Shown one piece after another: positions 8,134 to 16,884 of a stretch of DNA of 64,000 nucleotides (positions are counted from its first letter, which is position 1; every line of letters begins with the position of its first letter). Origin of the DNA: an uncultured Bacteroidaceae bacterium (GTDB lineage Bacteria > Bacteroidota > Bacteroidia > Bacteroidales > Bacteroidaceae); NCBI GenBank assembly GCA_944320955.1, contig CALUJL010000011.1, forward strand, positions 16,385 through 80,384, given 5' to 3'. The position numbers and the translations under genes are program-made. The notes beneath the pieces were generated by a model, which worked only from the letters and a program-made list of their open reading frames with translations, was not told the DNA's origin and did not search any database.

Positions 8134-9189
8134 TTACCAGAAATACGGCAGCACCCACCCTACGGTGAGGTAGCAGAGGACGACGAGGGCCAGCAGCCAG
8201 AGGACGACCCACACGACGCGCTGGGCGTAGCCCATGCCCGGCGCTCGGCCGCCGAGGCGGCGGGCTTTGTGGAGCAGGCAGTAGGCCGGGACGAAAAGCA
8301 CCACCAGGAGCGCCCCGACGAACGTCCACCCCACCGCCGGGGAGAGGGAGACTGTGTAAAGCCACTCCCCGTCGCCCCAATGCTCCACCCAGTGAAGCGG
8401 CGAGAACACCAGCCCGAAAAAGAGCGGGAGCACGGTGGCGCAGAGCAACAGCAACATCCCCAGCAGCAGGCACACCGCACAGGCATAGAGAAAGGCCTTC
8501 AGCACGAAAGTCAACACTCGCAGCAACCCGTTGAAGAAGCCGTACGTCCCGCCTTGCGGGGCTGCCGGTTCCGTCCGGGTGCCCCCCTGCCCGGCACGCC
8601 GGGCCTGCGCCGTGACCGCCTCGCCCAGGCTGCCTGCCGTCACCGGGCGGCCCCTCATCAGCAATTGTTCCTCCGGTGTCCGCGCCAAGGGCACGACAAT
8701 CCACAACACGACGTAGACCAACAGCGCCGTCCCGCCGGAAAGCAGGAAAAAAGCCACCATGGCCAGCCGCCACAAGAGCGGGTCGCCGCCGAAATAGCAG
8801 GCCACGCCCGAGAGCACCCCGCCGAGCATACGGTCGTCGGGGTTGCGGAAAAGCCGCTTCCGCGCCGTCCCCTCCGGACGCGGGGACTCGGCCTTTTCCT
8901 CGCCACCGCCGTCCGCCTCTCCTCCTTCAGCTGCCATTTCCTCCGGATTCCCCAAGCGGCGGATAATCTGTTCCACATGGCTTATCTCTACGGCCTGCAC
9001 GCCGGATCGCTTCAGCTCTTCGAGCAACTCGGCAATCCGCGCCTCCAGGTCGTTCACTATCTCCTCGCCCCCTTCCCGGCGGCCGAAGTAGTCGCGCAGA
9101 CTGTCCATATAACTTTTCAGCAACTCGTATGCGTCTTCGTCGATGGCATAGAGCGACCCGAAGAAATTGACGGTAATGTTCTTCTTCAT
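8134..9189 (-). CDS. pspC: PspC-domain membrane protein
   Basis: 351 aa. An N-terminal soluble helical part (about 1-95) ends in HVEQIIRRLGNPEEM. It is followed by the PspC domain (about 110-175: RNPDDRMLGGVLSGVACYFG, then a hydrophobic helix and YVVLWIVVPLARTPEEQ). The C-terminal half holds several further membrane helices. PspC proteins act in envelope-stress signalling; in Bacteroidota they usually sit directly after a PadR-type regulator, as here (22-bp gap). The pair is probably transcribed from the padR promoter and under its control. Confidence 0.88.
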   Translation of the reverse strand: MKKNITVNFFGSLYAIDEDAYELLKSYMDSLRDYFGRREGGEEIVNDLEARIAELLEELKRSGVQAVEISHVEQIIRRLGNPEEMAAEGGEADGGGEEKAESPRPEGTARKRLFRNPDDRMLGGVLSGVACYFGGDPLLWRLAMVAFFLLSGGTALLVYVVLWIVVPLARTPEEQLLMRGRPVTAGSLGEAVTAQARRAGQGGTRTEPAAPQGGTYGFFNGLLRVLTFVLKAFLYACAVCLLLGMLLLLCATVLPLFFGLVFSPLHWVEHWGDGEWLYTVSLSPAVGWTFVGALLVVLFVPAYCLLHKARRLGGRAPGMGYAQRVVWVVLWLLALVVLCYLTVGWVLPYFW

Positions 9190-9211
9190 ATCGTTTTCGG
9201 TTTATTCCAGT

Positions 9212-9580
9212 TCAACGTCCCGATTCTTCCCGTTGCAGCGGCAGACGCCCGGGCGACTCGCGCTTGAGATGGGCCACCGTGCGGGCCAGCTCCGTCCACG
9301 ACGCGTCGAGCGAAGCCAGAAACTCCTCACCCGCCTGCGTCAAGCTGTAGTACTTGCGCGGCGGCCCCTGCGTGGACTCGCGCCATTCGTAGGCCAGGAG
9401 GCCGTCGTTCTTCAGCCGCGTCAGGAGCGGATAGAGCGTGCCTTCCACCACGATGAGCTCCGCCTCGCGCAGGCGGCCTATGATGTCGGACGCATAGGCC
9501 GCCCCCCGGCGCAGCAACAGCAGGACGCAAAACTCCAGCATCCCCTTGCGCATCTGCGATTTTATATTGTCGGCATTCAT
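9212..9580 (-). CDS. PadR-family transcriptional regulator
   Basis: 122 aa from the ATG at 9580 (MNADNIKSQMRKGMLE). The frame is open further upstream, but that extension crosses the promoter and operator and lacks family similarity. A winged helix-turn-helix of PadR type spans about residues 10-85: MLEFCVLLLLRRGAAYASDI, LIVVEGTLYPLLTRLKNDGL, and GPPRKYYSLTQAGEEFL as the wing. PadR proteins are dimeric repressors that bind inverted repeats at their own promoters. A 12-bp perfect inverted repeat lies just upstream, so autoregulation of padR-pspC is likely. Confidence 0.9.
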   Translation of the reverse strand: MNADNIKSQMRKGMLEFCVLLLLRRGAAYASDIIGRLREAELIVVEGTLYPLLTRLKNDGLLAYEWRESTQGPPRKYYSLTQAGEEFLASLDASWTELARTVAHLKRESPGRLPLQREESGR

Positions 9581-9682
9581 CGGTTTACTTTCCGGTTTCG
9601 TCAGCTTCTCTCCCGGGATTGCGGCCTTCCCTACGGCTCCATCGCGGGACAGCCCGGCATCATTTCCTTCCGGACTGCGGGG

Positions 9683-9690
9683 CAAAGATA
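9683..9690 (-). promoter_or_regulatory. -7 box of padR-pspC
   Basis: Reads TATCTTTG on the minus strand, a perfect TAnnTTTG. The inverted repeat at 9698-9726 covers the upstream (-33) region. Confidence 0.7.
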
Positions 9691-9697
9691 CGGAACT

Positions 9698-9726
9698 TAT
9701 AGTACTTTGCAATACAAAGTACTATA
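9698..9726. promoter_or_regulatory. Candidate PadR operator, perfect 12-bp inverted repeat
   Basis: TATAGTACTTTG (9698-9709) and CAAAGTACTATA (9715-9726) are exact reverse complements separated by CAATA. The site overlaps the -33 region of the padR promoter. This is where a self-regulating PadR dimer would be expected to bind. Confidence 0.7.
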
Positions 9727-9816
9727 TTTTTTTCAACCCCGCCACGCTTATACATTAAAAATCCCGTGCCCCGGCAGAATAAACCCGCCGGCAGCTCCTC
9801 CTGCGCACAGCGGACT

Positions 9817-11301
9817 TCAGCAGGCGGAGGGCATGTGTTCCTTCAGGCGGCAGCACGAGCAGACCGCCCCGCAAAAGGCAAGCACGCCCGCGAGGAGCAT
9901 GGCGTCGTGCGGAGCCGAATCGCCAAACAGATGGAACATCAGGGCCACGAGCGCCGCCCCCATGGTCTGCCCCGTCAGGCGGGCCGTGGCCAGCATGCCC
10001 CCGGCGCTGCCCGCCCGCTGCGGAGAGGCGGAACTGAGGAGCAGATGGTTGTTGGGCGACTGAAACATGCCGAAGCCCGCGCCACACATCATCAGGCGCA
10101 GGACAATCCCCAAGTGGCCCGCATCGCGCGGCACGAACGCCAGGCTCAGGCACCCCGCCCCCATCAGCAGCAGGCCCGCGCCGCCCAGAATACCGGGATG
10201 CACCCGCCCGATCAGGCTCCCTGCCGCCGGGGCCACGAAGACTATCACGAGCGGCCAGGAGGTCATGAGCAAACCCGTGGCCACGGCATCGTAGCCGAAC
10301 GTCGTGGCCAGCATGAACGGCACGGCCACCATGCCCAACATCTGGGCCGTGAAGGAGAGAATGCTCGTAGCCACAGAGGTAGTAAAAATAGGTATCCGCA
10401 ACAAGTCGAACGGAAGCATCGGATAGGGCTTTCCCAGCTGCATGCGTACATAGAAATAAGCCGTCGCCGCCAGGGCCGCCAGCCCCAACAGCACGAACAC
10501 GCCCGGGACATCGTGGGAATAGGCCTCCACACAGCCGATAAACAGGCCGAAAGTCGCGGCATTGAGCAGCGCTTCCCGAAGGTCGAAGCGGCGTCCGGCC
10601 ACTTTCACGGGATTATCGGGCAGATACTTGCGCGCCATGAAGAAAGTGACGATGCCCACCGGCACGTTTACCGCAAAGAGCCACGGCCAGGGGGCTACGG
10701 ACAGGATGGCCGCGGCCAGCGAGGGGCCCGTCACCGAGGCAAGGGCCACCACCGTGGCATTCAGCCCCAGGCCCCGCCCGAGGTGGCGCCGCGGATAAAT
10801 CAGCTTGACCACCGAGGTGTTCACGCTCATGATCATGGCCGCGCCCACCCCCTGGAACACCCGCGAGAGCACCAGCAGGGGCAAATTTCCCGACAGGGCG
10901 CAAAACAGCGACCCGAGGGTAAAGACCAAGATACCCCGCAAATAGACCTGCTTGTAGCCCATCAGTTCGCCCAGGGAGGCAAAGGGGAGCAACGCCATCA
11001 TGACGACCAGCTGGAAAGCGTTGACTATCCAGATGGAGTCGGACGAAGCCACCTGCAGCTCCCCCGCTATGTGGGGAAGGGCCACGTTGCAAATCGTCCC
11101 GTCGATCACCGAGAGAAAAAGGCCGCAAAACGTGGCAAACATGGCATAATAGATACGCGGGCGATGGAGCCCGTCCCAGTGGGTATCGCCCACCACCTGC
11201 CCCCCGCCCGTCTCCGGGGCAAGAGCCGGGTTCTTACCCGCCGCTCCCTTTTCCGCTTTCTCCCCTTCCGGGAAGTCCTTCAAGTCGTTCCTGAATCTCA
11301 T
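9817..11301 (-). CDS. MFS multidrug exporter, DHA2 (EmrB/QacA) type
   Basis: 494 aa with about 14 hydrophobic segments, the DHA2 number. A charged cytoplasmic N-terminus (about 45 residues) precedes helix 1. Motif D1-like FLSVIDGTICNVALPHIA, motif A-like GELMGYKQVYLRG and motif C-like ATVVALASVTGPSLAAAILS are visible. It exports drugs or other small amphipathic compounds by proton antiport; the substrate is not predictable. It stands alone between padR and the MBL-fold gene on the same strand. Confidence 0.87.
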   Translation of the reverse strand: MRFRNDLKDFPEGEKAEKGAAGKNPALAPETGGGQVVGDTHWDGLHRPRIYYAMFATFCGLFLSVIDGTICNVALPHIAGELQVASSDSIWIVNAFQLVVMMALLPFASLGELMGYKQVYLRGILVFTLGSLFCALSGNLPLLVLSRVFQGVGAAMIMSVNTSVVKLIYPRRHLGRGLGLNATVVALASVTGPSLAAAILSVAPWPWLFAVNVPVGIVTFFMARKYLPDNPVKVAGRRFDLREALLNAATFGLFIGCVEAYSHDVPGVFVLLGLAALAATAYFYVRMQLGKPYPMLPFDLLRIPIFTTSVATSILSFTAQMLGMVAVPFMLATTFGYDAVATGLLMTSWPLVIVFVAPAAGSLIGRVHPGILGGAGLLLMGAGCLSLAFVPRDAGHLGIVLRLMMCGAGFGMFQSPNNHLLLSSASPQRAGSAGGMLATARLTGQTMGAALVALMFHLFGDSAPHDAMLLAGVLAFCGAVCSCCRLKEHMPSAC

Positions 11302-11396
11302 AATACCTTCTTATATCCTTCAACCTCCGGGGGCTGCCGCCCCCTCCCTTTCCGCGGTGCACTTCCGTCCGGCCGCAAGCGCCGGCCGCCCCGCCC

Positions 11397-12149
11397 TCAA
11401 AAACAGACCGACTCCCCCTCGCGGGCAATAGGCCAGAAGCGGATGCCCGCCGGGGCGGTAAACTCCTGCATCCGCCATGCCGACTCGAAGCCGCTCGCCA
11501 CGAAGTGCATGGGCACGAACAGCCCCACCCCGAAGCGCTCGATAAACTGGCGCGCACCACGGGTATATCCGTTGCCGATACGCCCGTCTACCGGGAACAT
11601 CGCGAGGTCGAAGCGGCCGGCCACTTTCCTTATGTCCTTAAGCTCGCCCAGATAGCGCTTCTCCTCCTTGCCCGGATCCACATCGATGCCGAACTCCGGG
11701 CTGCGCACCGTGCCGCCCCGGTAGTCCGGGGTCAGGAAGCGGGCGTACCAGTTGTTCAGGTCGCCGGCGTGGAAAAGTCGCTTTCCCGCAACCTCCACGA
11801 TCCACGAGACGCCGCTGTCCGTGCTGCCCGTGGCGCAGACTTGCAGCAGGCTGTCTTGCCACCGTCCCCCCTTCGCCAGCCACACGTCGGCCTCCGCGGC
11901 CTGCGCGCGGCGGTGGCGGAGTATGTCTTTCGAGAGTATGTAGGTAACGCTCCGTCCCTCCCCGCGCCAGGAGAAAATCCGGCGGTTGAAGTGGTCTTCG
12001 TGGAAATGGCTAGAAAACACGTACAGCGGCTTGCCCGTGTCCAACAAGCGGGGCACGACGCCAGCCGGGTCCATCCAGAAGTCGAAAATCAATATGCACT
12101 GCTCCGCTTCGAGCGCAAAGCCGCTATGGAAAATATAGGTAAGCTGCAT
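11397..12149 (-). CDS. MBL-fold metallohydrolase
   Basis: 250 aa from the ATG at 12149 (MQLTYIFHSGFALE). A 53-aa in-frame extension was rejected because it crosses the promoter. The zinc motif HFHEDHF (HxHxDH) is at about residues 55-61 and a second metal-site HAGDLNNW at about 120. This matches metallo-beta-lactamase-fold proteins of the UlaG-like or small-hydrolase group, whose substrates vary. The -7 box TAATTTTG (plus-strand 12174-12181) sits 25 bp upstream of the start. Confidence 0.82.
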   Translation of the reverse strand: MQLTYIFHSGFALEAEQCILIFDFWMDPAGVVPRLLDTGKPLYVFSSHFHEDHFNRRIFSWRGEGRSVTYILSKDILRHRRAQAAEADVWLAKGGRWQDSLLQVCATGSTDSGVSWIVEVAGKRLFHAGDLNNWYARFLTPDYRGGTVRSPEFGIDVDPGKEEKRYLGELKDIRKVAGRFDLAMFPVDGRIGNGYTRGARQFIERFGVGLFVPMHFVASGFESAWRMQEFTAPAGIRFWPIAREGESVCF

Positions 12150-12173
12150 GGCAGAAGTCCTCCATATCCCGGA

Positions 12174-12181
12174 CAAAATTA
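12174..12181 (-). promoter_or_regulatory. -7 box of the MBL-fold gene
   Basis: Reads TAATTTTG on the minus strand and supports the short start at 12149. Confidence 0.55.
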
Positions 12182-12243
12182 GTACATTTTCCCCACACGG
12201 CCAAGCCCCCGGAAAAAAGCGTGGCTGGGGCGACTGGAAAGAA

Positions 12244-12309
12244 GTGCCTGCGCTTTTCCCGAAAAGTGCTGCCGCGGTTTGCAAAAAGTGCAGGCACTTA
12301 TCCCGCACC
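12244..12309. repeat. 22-bp-period tandem array A (3 units)
   Basis: Three 22-bp units start at 12244, 12266 and 12288, beginning GTGCCTGCGC, GTGCTGCCGC and GTGCAGGCAC. The first two continue into a T-rich core and end in GAAAA or CAAAAA; the third runs TTATCCCGCACC. A further related unit may lie at 12219. The array fills the space between divergent promoters. Confidence 0.65.
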
Positions 12310-12379
12310 CGGCCTCACAACTTTTTTACGGCGGAAATAGATTTTTGCGTAAGAATCGCAGCCTTACGCAAAAGTTTTG

Positions 12380-12387
12380 TATTTTTG
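12380..12387 (+). promoter_or_regulatory. -7 box of the cytochrome c peroxidase gene
   Basis: TATTTTTG fits TAnnTTTG. Its position leaves almost no leader ahead of the ATG at 12391 and favours the ATG at 12418. Confidence 0.6.
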
Positions 12388-12417
12388 CCCATGTTTCAAT
12401 ATGAAAAAGCAAGCCCT

Positions 12418-13815
12418 ATGAAGAAGCGTTACAAACTCGTGCTCAGCCTGGTTACCGTCGTAGCGGTGCTGGCAGTTGTTTACCGTGCTGTAAACCGGGC
12501 TCCTTCGGCCGACCTGCCGGCGGAGGAGCAGTTGCTGAAAATATTGGCCGACGGCGGTTGCGCCGAGTGCCACTCTGCCGACCCGAAGTTGCCCTTCTAT
12601 GCCGACCTGCCCGGCGCAAAGGCCTTGATCGGGAAGCACGTAGAGGAGGGATATGCCGTGTTCGACGTCATGCCCTTCCTCCAGTCGCTGGAAGAGAAGA
12701 GCGCCCCCGGCGAGGTAGACCTGGCCAAGGTGGAACGCAGCCTCTCCGACGGATCCATGCCCCTGGCACAATATTACCTCATCCATTGGGGCTCGTCCGT
12801 CACGAAGGCCAAGGAAGACATGGCCCTCGCAGCCATCGCCTCCCTCCGCGCCCGCTTCTTCCCTAACCCGCTGGCAGCACCCGAGTTTGCCAACGAGCCG
12901 ATACGCCCGGTTCCCGACCGCGTGGACCACGATGCCCGCAAGGCCGCACTGGGCAATGTGCTCTACCACGACACGCGCCTCTCGGCCGACGGCACCATCT
13001 CCTGCGCCACCTGCCACGGGCTCGGCACTGCCGGGGTCGACAACCTGCGCTACTCCGAAGGCATCGGCGGACAGCTGGGCGGCGTGAATGCCCCGACAGT
13101 CTACAACGCCTGCTTCAACTTCGTGCAATTCTGGGACGGCCGGGCCGCCACCCTGGCCGAGCAAGCCGCAGGACCTCCCCTCAACCCGGTGGAGATGGGC
13201 TGCAAGTCGTTCGACGAAATTGTGGCCCGGCTTTCGGAGGACAAGGCTTTTGTCGACAGTTTCCGCGTGGCCTACCCCGAAGGACTGAACCAGCAGACCA
13301 TCACCGACGCCATAGCCGAGTTCGAGAAGACACTCATCACGCCCGATTGCCCCTTCGACCGCTACCTGAAAGGCGAGAAAGACGCCCTGACCGCCGAGCA
13401 GGCCGAAGGCTACGCCCTCTTCAAGAAGTACAACTGCGCCACCTGCCACGCCGGGACAGCCATGGGCGGACTTTCCTACGAACTGATGGGCCAACGCGCC
13501 GACTACTTCGCCGACCGCGAACTGACGCAGAAGTCCGGCCTGACTGACGGCGACAACGGGCGATGGGCACAAACCCATGTGGAGCGCGACCGATACCGAT
13601 TCAAGACCCCGACGCTGCGCAACGTGGCCCTCACCTATCCCTACTACCACGACGGCAGCGTGCCCACGCTCGACCAGGCCATCGACATGATGGCGCGGTA
13701 CCAGGTGGGCCGTACGATGCCGCCCGAGGAGCGCAAGAAGGTGGAGGCGTTCCTGGAAGCCCAGACCGGGCAATTCCAGGGAAAGACGCTGACAAATACG
13801 AACGACAAGAAATAA
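12418..13815 (+). CDS. Triheme cytochrome c peroxidase
   Basis: 465 aa, starting at MKKRYKLVLSLV with an N-terminal membrane anchor or signal segment (about 7-25). Three heme c motifs are present: CAECH (48-52), CATCH (196-200) and CATCH (340-344). The last two define the standard MauG/CcpA-type diheme peroxidase, including GGVNAPTVYNACFNFVQFWD and the TPTLRNVALTYPYYHDGSVP-like block near the end. The first CXXCH belongs to an extra N-terminal heme-binding domain that can feed electrons to the peroxidase. It would reduce H2O2 in the periplasm using quinol- or cytochrome-derived electrons. Confidence 0.9.
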   Translation: MKKRYKLVLSLVTVVAVLAVVYRAVNRAPSADLPAEEQLLKILADGGCAECHSADPKLPFYADLPGAKALIGKHVEEGYAVFDVMPFLQSLEEKSAPGEVDLAKVERSLSDGSMPLAQYYLIHWGSSVTKAKEDMALAAIASLRARFFPNPLAAPEFANEPIRPVPDRVDHDARKAALGNVLYHDTRLSADGTISCATCHGLGTAGVDNLRYSEGIGGQLGGVNAPTVYNACFNFVQFWDGRAATLAEQAAGPPLNPVEMGCKSFDEIVARLSEDKAFVDSFRVAYPEGLNQQTITDAIAEFEKTLITPDCPFDRYLKGEKDALTAEQAEGYALFKKYNCATCHAGTAMGGLSYELMGQRADYFADRELTQKSGLTDGDNGRWAQTHVERDRYRFKTPTLRNVALTYPYYHDGSVPTLDQAIDMMARYQVGRTMPPEERKKVEAFLEAQTGQFQGKTLTNTNDKK

Positions 13816-13844
13816 CCGCACTTTTTCCCTGCAGCCCCGTTCCC

Positions 13845-14657
13845 ATGCCCATAGTCGAGATCACGTCCCTCTCCCATCCGGGAGCCGAAGTTTTCAGCAC
13901 ACTGACCGATGCCCAGTTGCGCAACCGCCTGGATCCGGACAAGGGGATATTCATAGCCGAGAGCCCCAAGGTCATCCTTACCGCCCTTGGGGCAGGCTGC
14001 GAACCGCTCTCCCTCCTGTGCGAACGGAAACATCTGGAGGGCGATGCCGCAGCCATCCTTGCCCGGTGCCCCGGGCTGGCGGTCTACACCGGGGAGCGCG
14101 CCTTGCTGAGCCGCCTGACGGGGTATGTCCTGACCCGCGGCGTGCTCTGCGCCATGCGCCGCCCCCGCGAGCGGAGTGCCGACGAAGTCTGCCGCACGGC
14201 CCGCCGCGTAGCCGTCATCGACGGAGTGGTCGACACCACCAACACAGGCGCCATCTTCCGCTCCGCCGCCGCGCTGGGCATCGACGCCGTGCTGCTCACC
14301 CGCAATTCCTGCGACCCCCTGAACCGCCGCGCCGTGCGCGTGTCGATGGGGTCCGTATTCCTTGTGCCCTGGGCATGGACCGATCCCTCGCTCGATGACC
14401 TTCCCCGCCTCGGCTTCCGCACCGCAGCATTGGCCCTGACCGACCGTTCCCTGCCGCTCGACGCCCCTATCCTCAAACAAGAACCCCGCCTCGCCCTCAT
14501 CCTCGGCACCGAAGGCGACGGCCTGCCCCGCGAGACCATAGCCCGGGCCGACTACGTGGTGCGCATCCCCATGGCCCACGGCGTAGACTCCCTCAACGTG
14601 GCTGCCGCCTCCGCCGTGGCCTTCTGGGAACTGCGCGCAAGGGAAAACCGTGATTGA
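13845..14657 (+). CDS. SpoU/TrmH-family RNA 2'-O-methyltransferase
   Basis: 270 aa from the ATG at 13845 (MPIVEITSLSHPGAEVFSTL). A small N-terminal substrate-binding domain has GIFIAESPKVILTAL. The SPOUT catalytic domain follows: motif 1 NTGAIFRSAAALG, motif 2 LALILGTEGDGLP, motif 3 VRIPMAHGVDSLNVAAASAV. It transfers methyl from S-adenosylmethionine to a ribose 2'-OH of tRNA or rRNA; the target nucleotide is unknown. It lies 29 bp after the peroxidase. The gap holds a single repeat-like stretch (GCACTTTTTCCC) resembling the 22-bp family. Confidence 0.88.
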   Translation: MPIVEITSLSHPGAEVFSTLTDAQLRNRLDPDKGIFIAESPKVILTALGAGCEPLSLLCERKHLEGDAAAILARCPGLAVYTGERALLSRLTGYVLTRGVLCAMRRPRERSADEVCRTARRVAVIDGVVDTTNTGAIFRSAAALGIDAVLLTRNSCDPLNRRAVRVSMGSVFLVPWAWTDPSLDDLPRLGFRTAALALTDRSLPLDAPILKQEPRLALILGTEGDGLPRETIARADYVVRIPMAHGVDSLNVAAASAVAFWELRARENRD

Positions 14658-14681
14658 CCCCGACAAACCTTTGCTTAAATT

Positions 14682-15689
14682 ATGGAAGAAAACAAATACA
14701 AGGCTGCCGCTTCGCGCTACGACAGCAGCATGCAATACCGCCGATGCGGGCGGAGCGGAATCGAGTTGCCGGCTATCTCGCTGGGACTGTGGCACAACTT
14801 CGGGGCAGAAGATTCGTTCGAAAACGCCCGGCAGATGGTGCATTATGCGTTCGACCACGGCATCACCTCGTTCGACCTGGCCAACAACTACGGCCCGCCC
14901 GCCGGGTCGGCCGAAGAAACCTTCGGACGGCTCATGGCAGAAGACCTGGCCCCCTACCGCGACGAACTCTTCGTCAGCACGAAAGCCGGGCATGACATGT
15001 GGCCCGGCCCCTACGGGACCTGGGGAAGCCGCAAACACCTCTTTGCCTCCCTCCATGCCAGCCTGCGGCGGATGAAGCTGGACTACGTAGACGTGTTCTA
15101 CTCACACCGCTACGACCCGCAGACCCCGCTGGAAGAAACCATGCAGGCACTGGCAGACATGGTACGCCAGGGGAAAGCCCTCTACGTGGGCATCTCGAAA
15201 TACCCCCGCGAAATCGCCGGAAAGGCCTATGCCTACCTGCGCGAGAGCCACACCCCCTGCCTGCTCTATCAAGGCCGCTTCTCACTCCTTTCCCAAGTCC
15301 CGCGGGAAGAAGGCATAATCGAGCAGGCTGCCGACGCGGGTGTGGGCTTCATGGCCTTCTCCCCGCTGGCCCAGGGCCTGCTGACCGGAAAATACCTGGA
15401 TGGGAAAATCGAACCCGGCTCACGCATGTCGCGCGACGGCTTCCTGAAAAAATCGGTACTTACGCCACAACTCCTCGACCGGCTGCACGCCCTCGACCGT
15501 ATGGCCCACAGGCGGGGGCAGACGCTGGCCCAATTCGCCCTCTCCTGGCTGCTCCACTTCCCGGAAGTGACGTCCGTACTGGTCGGAGCCAGCTCCGTAA
15601 AACAGCTGGCCGACAACCTGCAAGCGCTTTCCGCCCCCGCGTTTACCGACGAGGAACTGCGGGAAACAGACCGGCTGGTCAAAGAATAA
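14682..15689 (+). CDS. Aldo-keto reductase, YghZ/glyceraldehyde-3-P reductase-like
   Basis: 335 aa (beta/alpha)8 barrel. The AKR tetrad can be placed: Asp and Tyr in FDLANNYGPPAG (about 65-75), Lys in VSTKAG, His in FYSHRYD. The long N-terminal strand and the GHDMWPGPYGTWGSRKHL insertion are characteristic of the YghZ (AKR14) group, NADPH-dependent enzymes that reduce methylglyoxal and L-glyceraldehyde-3-phosphate. It starts 24 bp after the methyltransferase gene and is probably in the same operon. Confidence 0.88.
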   Translation: MEENKYKAAASRYDSSMQYRRCGRSGIELPAISLGLWHNFGAEDSFENARQMVHYAFDHGITSFDLANNYGPPAGSAEETFGRLMAEDLAPYRDELFVSTKAGHDMWPGPYGTWGSRKHLFASLHASLRRMKLDYVDVFYSHRYDPQTPLEETMQALADMVRQGKALYVGISKYPREIAGKAYAYLRESHTPCLLYQGRFSLLSQVPREEGIIEQAADAGVGFMAFSPLAQGLLTGKYLDGKIEPGSRMSRDGFLKKSVLTPQLLDRLHALDRMAHRRGQTLAQFALSWLLHFPEVTSVLVGASSVKQLADNLQALSAPAFTDEELRETDRLVKE

Positions 15690-15777
15690 AACCGGAGGAC
15701 GAGACGGAGAGGGAAGAAATCTGCAAATAATTTTCGTTAATTGCAAGGAAAGCCTCCCGTGGTGTGCCTAAATTCCG

Positions 15778-15785
15778 TATTTTTG
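15778..15785 (+). promoter_or_regulatory. -7 box of the coiled-coil membrane protein gene
   Basis: TATTTTTG, 49 bp upstream of the ATG at 15834. Confidence 0.55.
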
Positions 15786-15833
15786 CCGTGAATTTTATCC
15801 CCATCACGCAGTTTAAGACTTTTCGCACACACT

Positions 15834-16706
15834 ATGAATAAACGGATTTGGATTCCTCTGGCCCTGCTTCTCCTGTTGCTTGTGGCGGCAGTCGTATTTG
15901 TTTCTATCGAACTGAGCCGCTCGAAACAGGAAAACGTAGAGCTGACGAAAAACTTCGAACTCGACCGTCAGGAATTGGAAGACGAATACACCAGTTTCGC
16001 CAAGAAGTATGACGAACTGCAATTTACGATACAAAACGATTCCCTCGCCCACAAGCTGACGGCCGAAAAGGCCAAAGTACAACACCTGCTGGAGGAACTC
16101 AAGTCGGTCAAGGCGTCCAACGCTTCGGAAATACGCCGCCTGAAAAAAGAACTGGCCACCCTGCGCAAAGTGCTCTTCAGCTATGTACAACAGATAGACA
16201 GCCTCAACAGGGAAAACCAGGGCCTGCGGGCGCAAACCCAGGAAATGACCCAGAAATACGAAGCTGCCGCCGCACGCGCCACCAATCTGGCACAGGAAAA
16301 AGAAGACCTCTCCGAGCGGGTTTCGCGGGCTGCCCAGCTGGATGCCACAGGCATTTCGCTCCTGGCCAAGAATAAAAAAGGCAAGAAAGCCCGCAAGATG
16401 AAAGACGTGAAGCAACTGCAAGTGGACTTCACCATAGCCCGCAACCCGACGGCCGACACCGGCATGAGAGCTGTCTACATACGCATCGTGAAGCCGAACA
16501 ATACGGTATTGGGCCGGGGCGACACGTTCCGCTACGAAAACCGGGCACTCCCTTATTCCATTAAGAAGATGATCGAATATACGGGAGAAGAGACTCCGCT
16601 GACCGTCTATTGGGATGTCGACGAATTTCTCTACGAGGGTTCCTATCGGGTAGAGATATTCTCCGACGGGCTCCTCATCGGGACGAAAACTTTCACCCTG
16701 GATTGA
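15834..16706 (+). CDS. Membrane-anchored coiled-coil protein with C-terminal beta domain
   Basis: 290 aa. One transmembrane helix (about 5-25, IPLALLLLLLVAAVVFVSIE) is followed by a long heptad-rich coiled coil (about 30-165, Glu/Lys/Gln/Leu). A basic stretch around NKKGKKARKM precedes a conserved-looking C-terminal beta domain (about 195-290) with GRGDTFRYENRALPYSIKK and FYEGSYRVEIFSDGLLIG-type strands. I know this arrangement only as a conserved hypothetical in Bacteroidota. A role in the periplasm, spanning from the inner membrane, is inferred from topology only. Confidence 0.7.
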   Translation: MNKRIWIPLALLLLLLVAAVVFVSIELSRSKQENVELTKNFELDRQELEDEYTSFAKKYDELQFTIQNDSLAHKLTAEKAKVQHLLEELKSVKASNASEIRRLKKELATLRKVLFSYVQQIDSLNRENQGLRAQTQEMTQKYEAAAARATNLAQEKEDLSERVSRAAQLDATGISLLAKNKKGKKARKMKDVKQLQVDFTIARNPTADTGMRAVYIRIVKPNNTVLGRGDTFRYENRALPYSIKKMIEYTGEETPLTVYWDVDEFLYEGSYRVEIFSDGLLIGTKTFTLD

Positions 16707-16852
16707 CAGCAGTCGGCCCGCTCCGGGAAAATACTCCCCCTGCTCCCGAACCTGAAGTATTCAGGCTGCAATAAAGGGAAGAATTACCACCGGCAAGAAA
16801 AAAAACGTGACAAAATATCAGAGTTTATTTTGCAGTTTCAAATATAAGCCGC

Positions 16853-16860
16853 TATCTTTG
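16853..16860 (+). promoter_or_regulatory. -7 box of the polyprenyl-phosphate sugar transferase operon
   Basis: TATCTTTG, a perfect TAnnTTTG, 25 bp ahead of the ATG at 16885. Confidence 0.7.
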
Positions 16861-16884
16861 CCGTCAAAATAGAGGAAAATGTAA

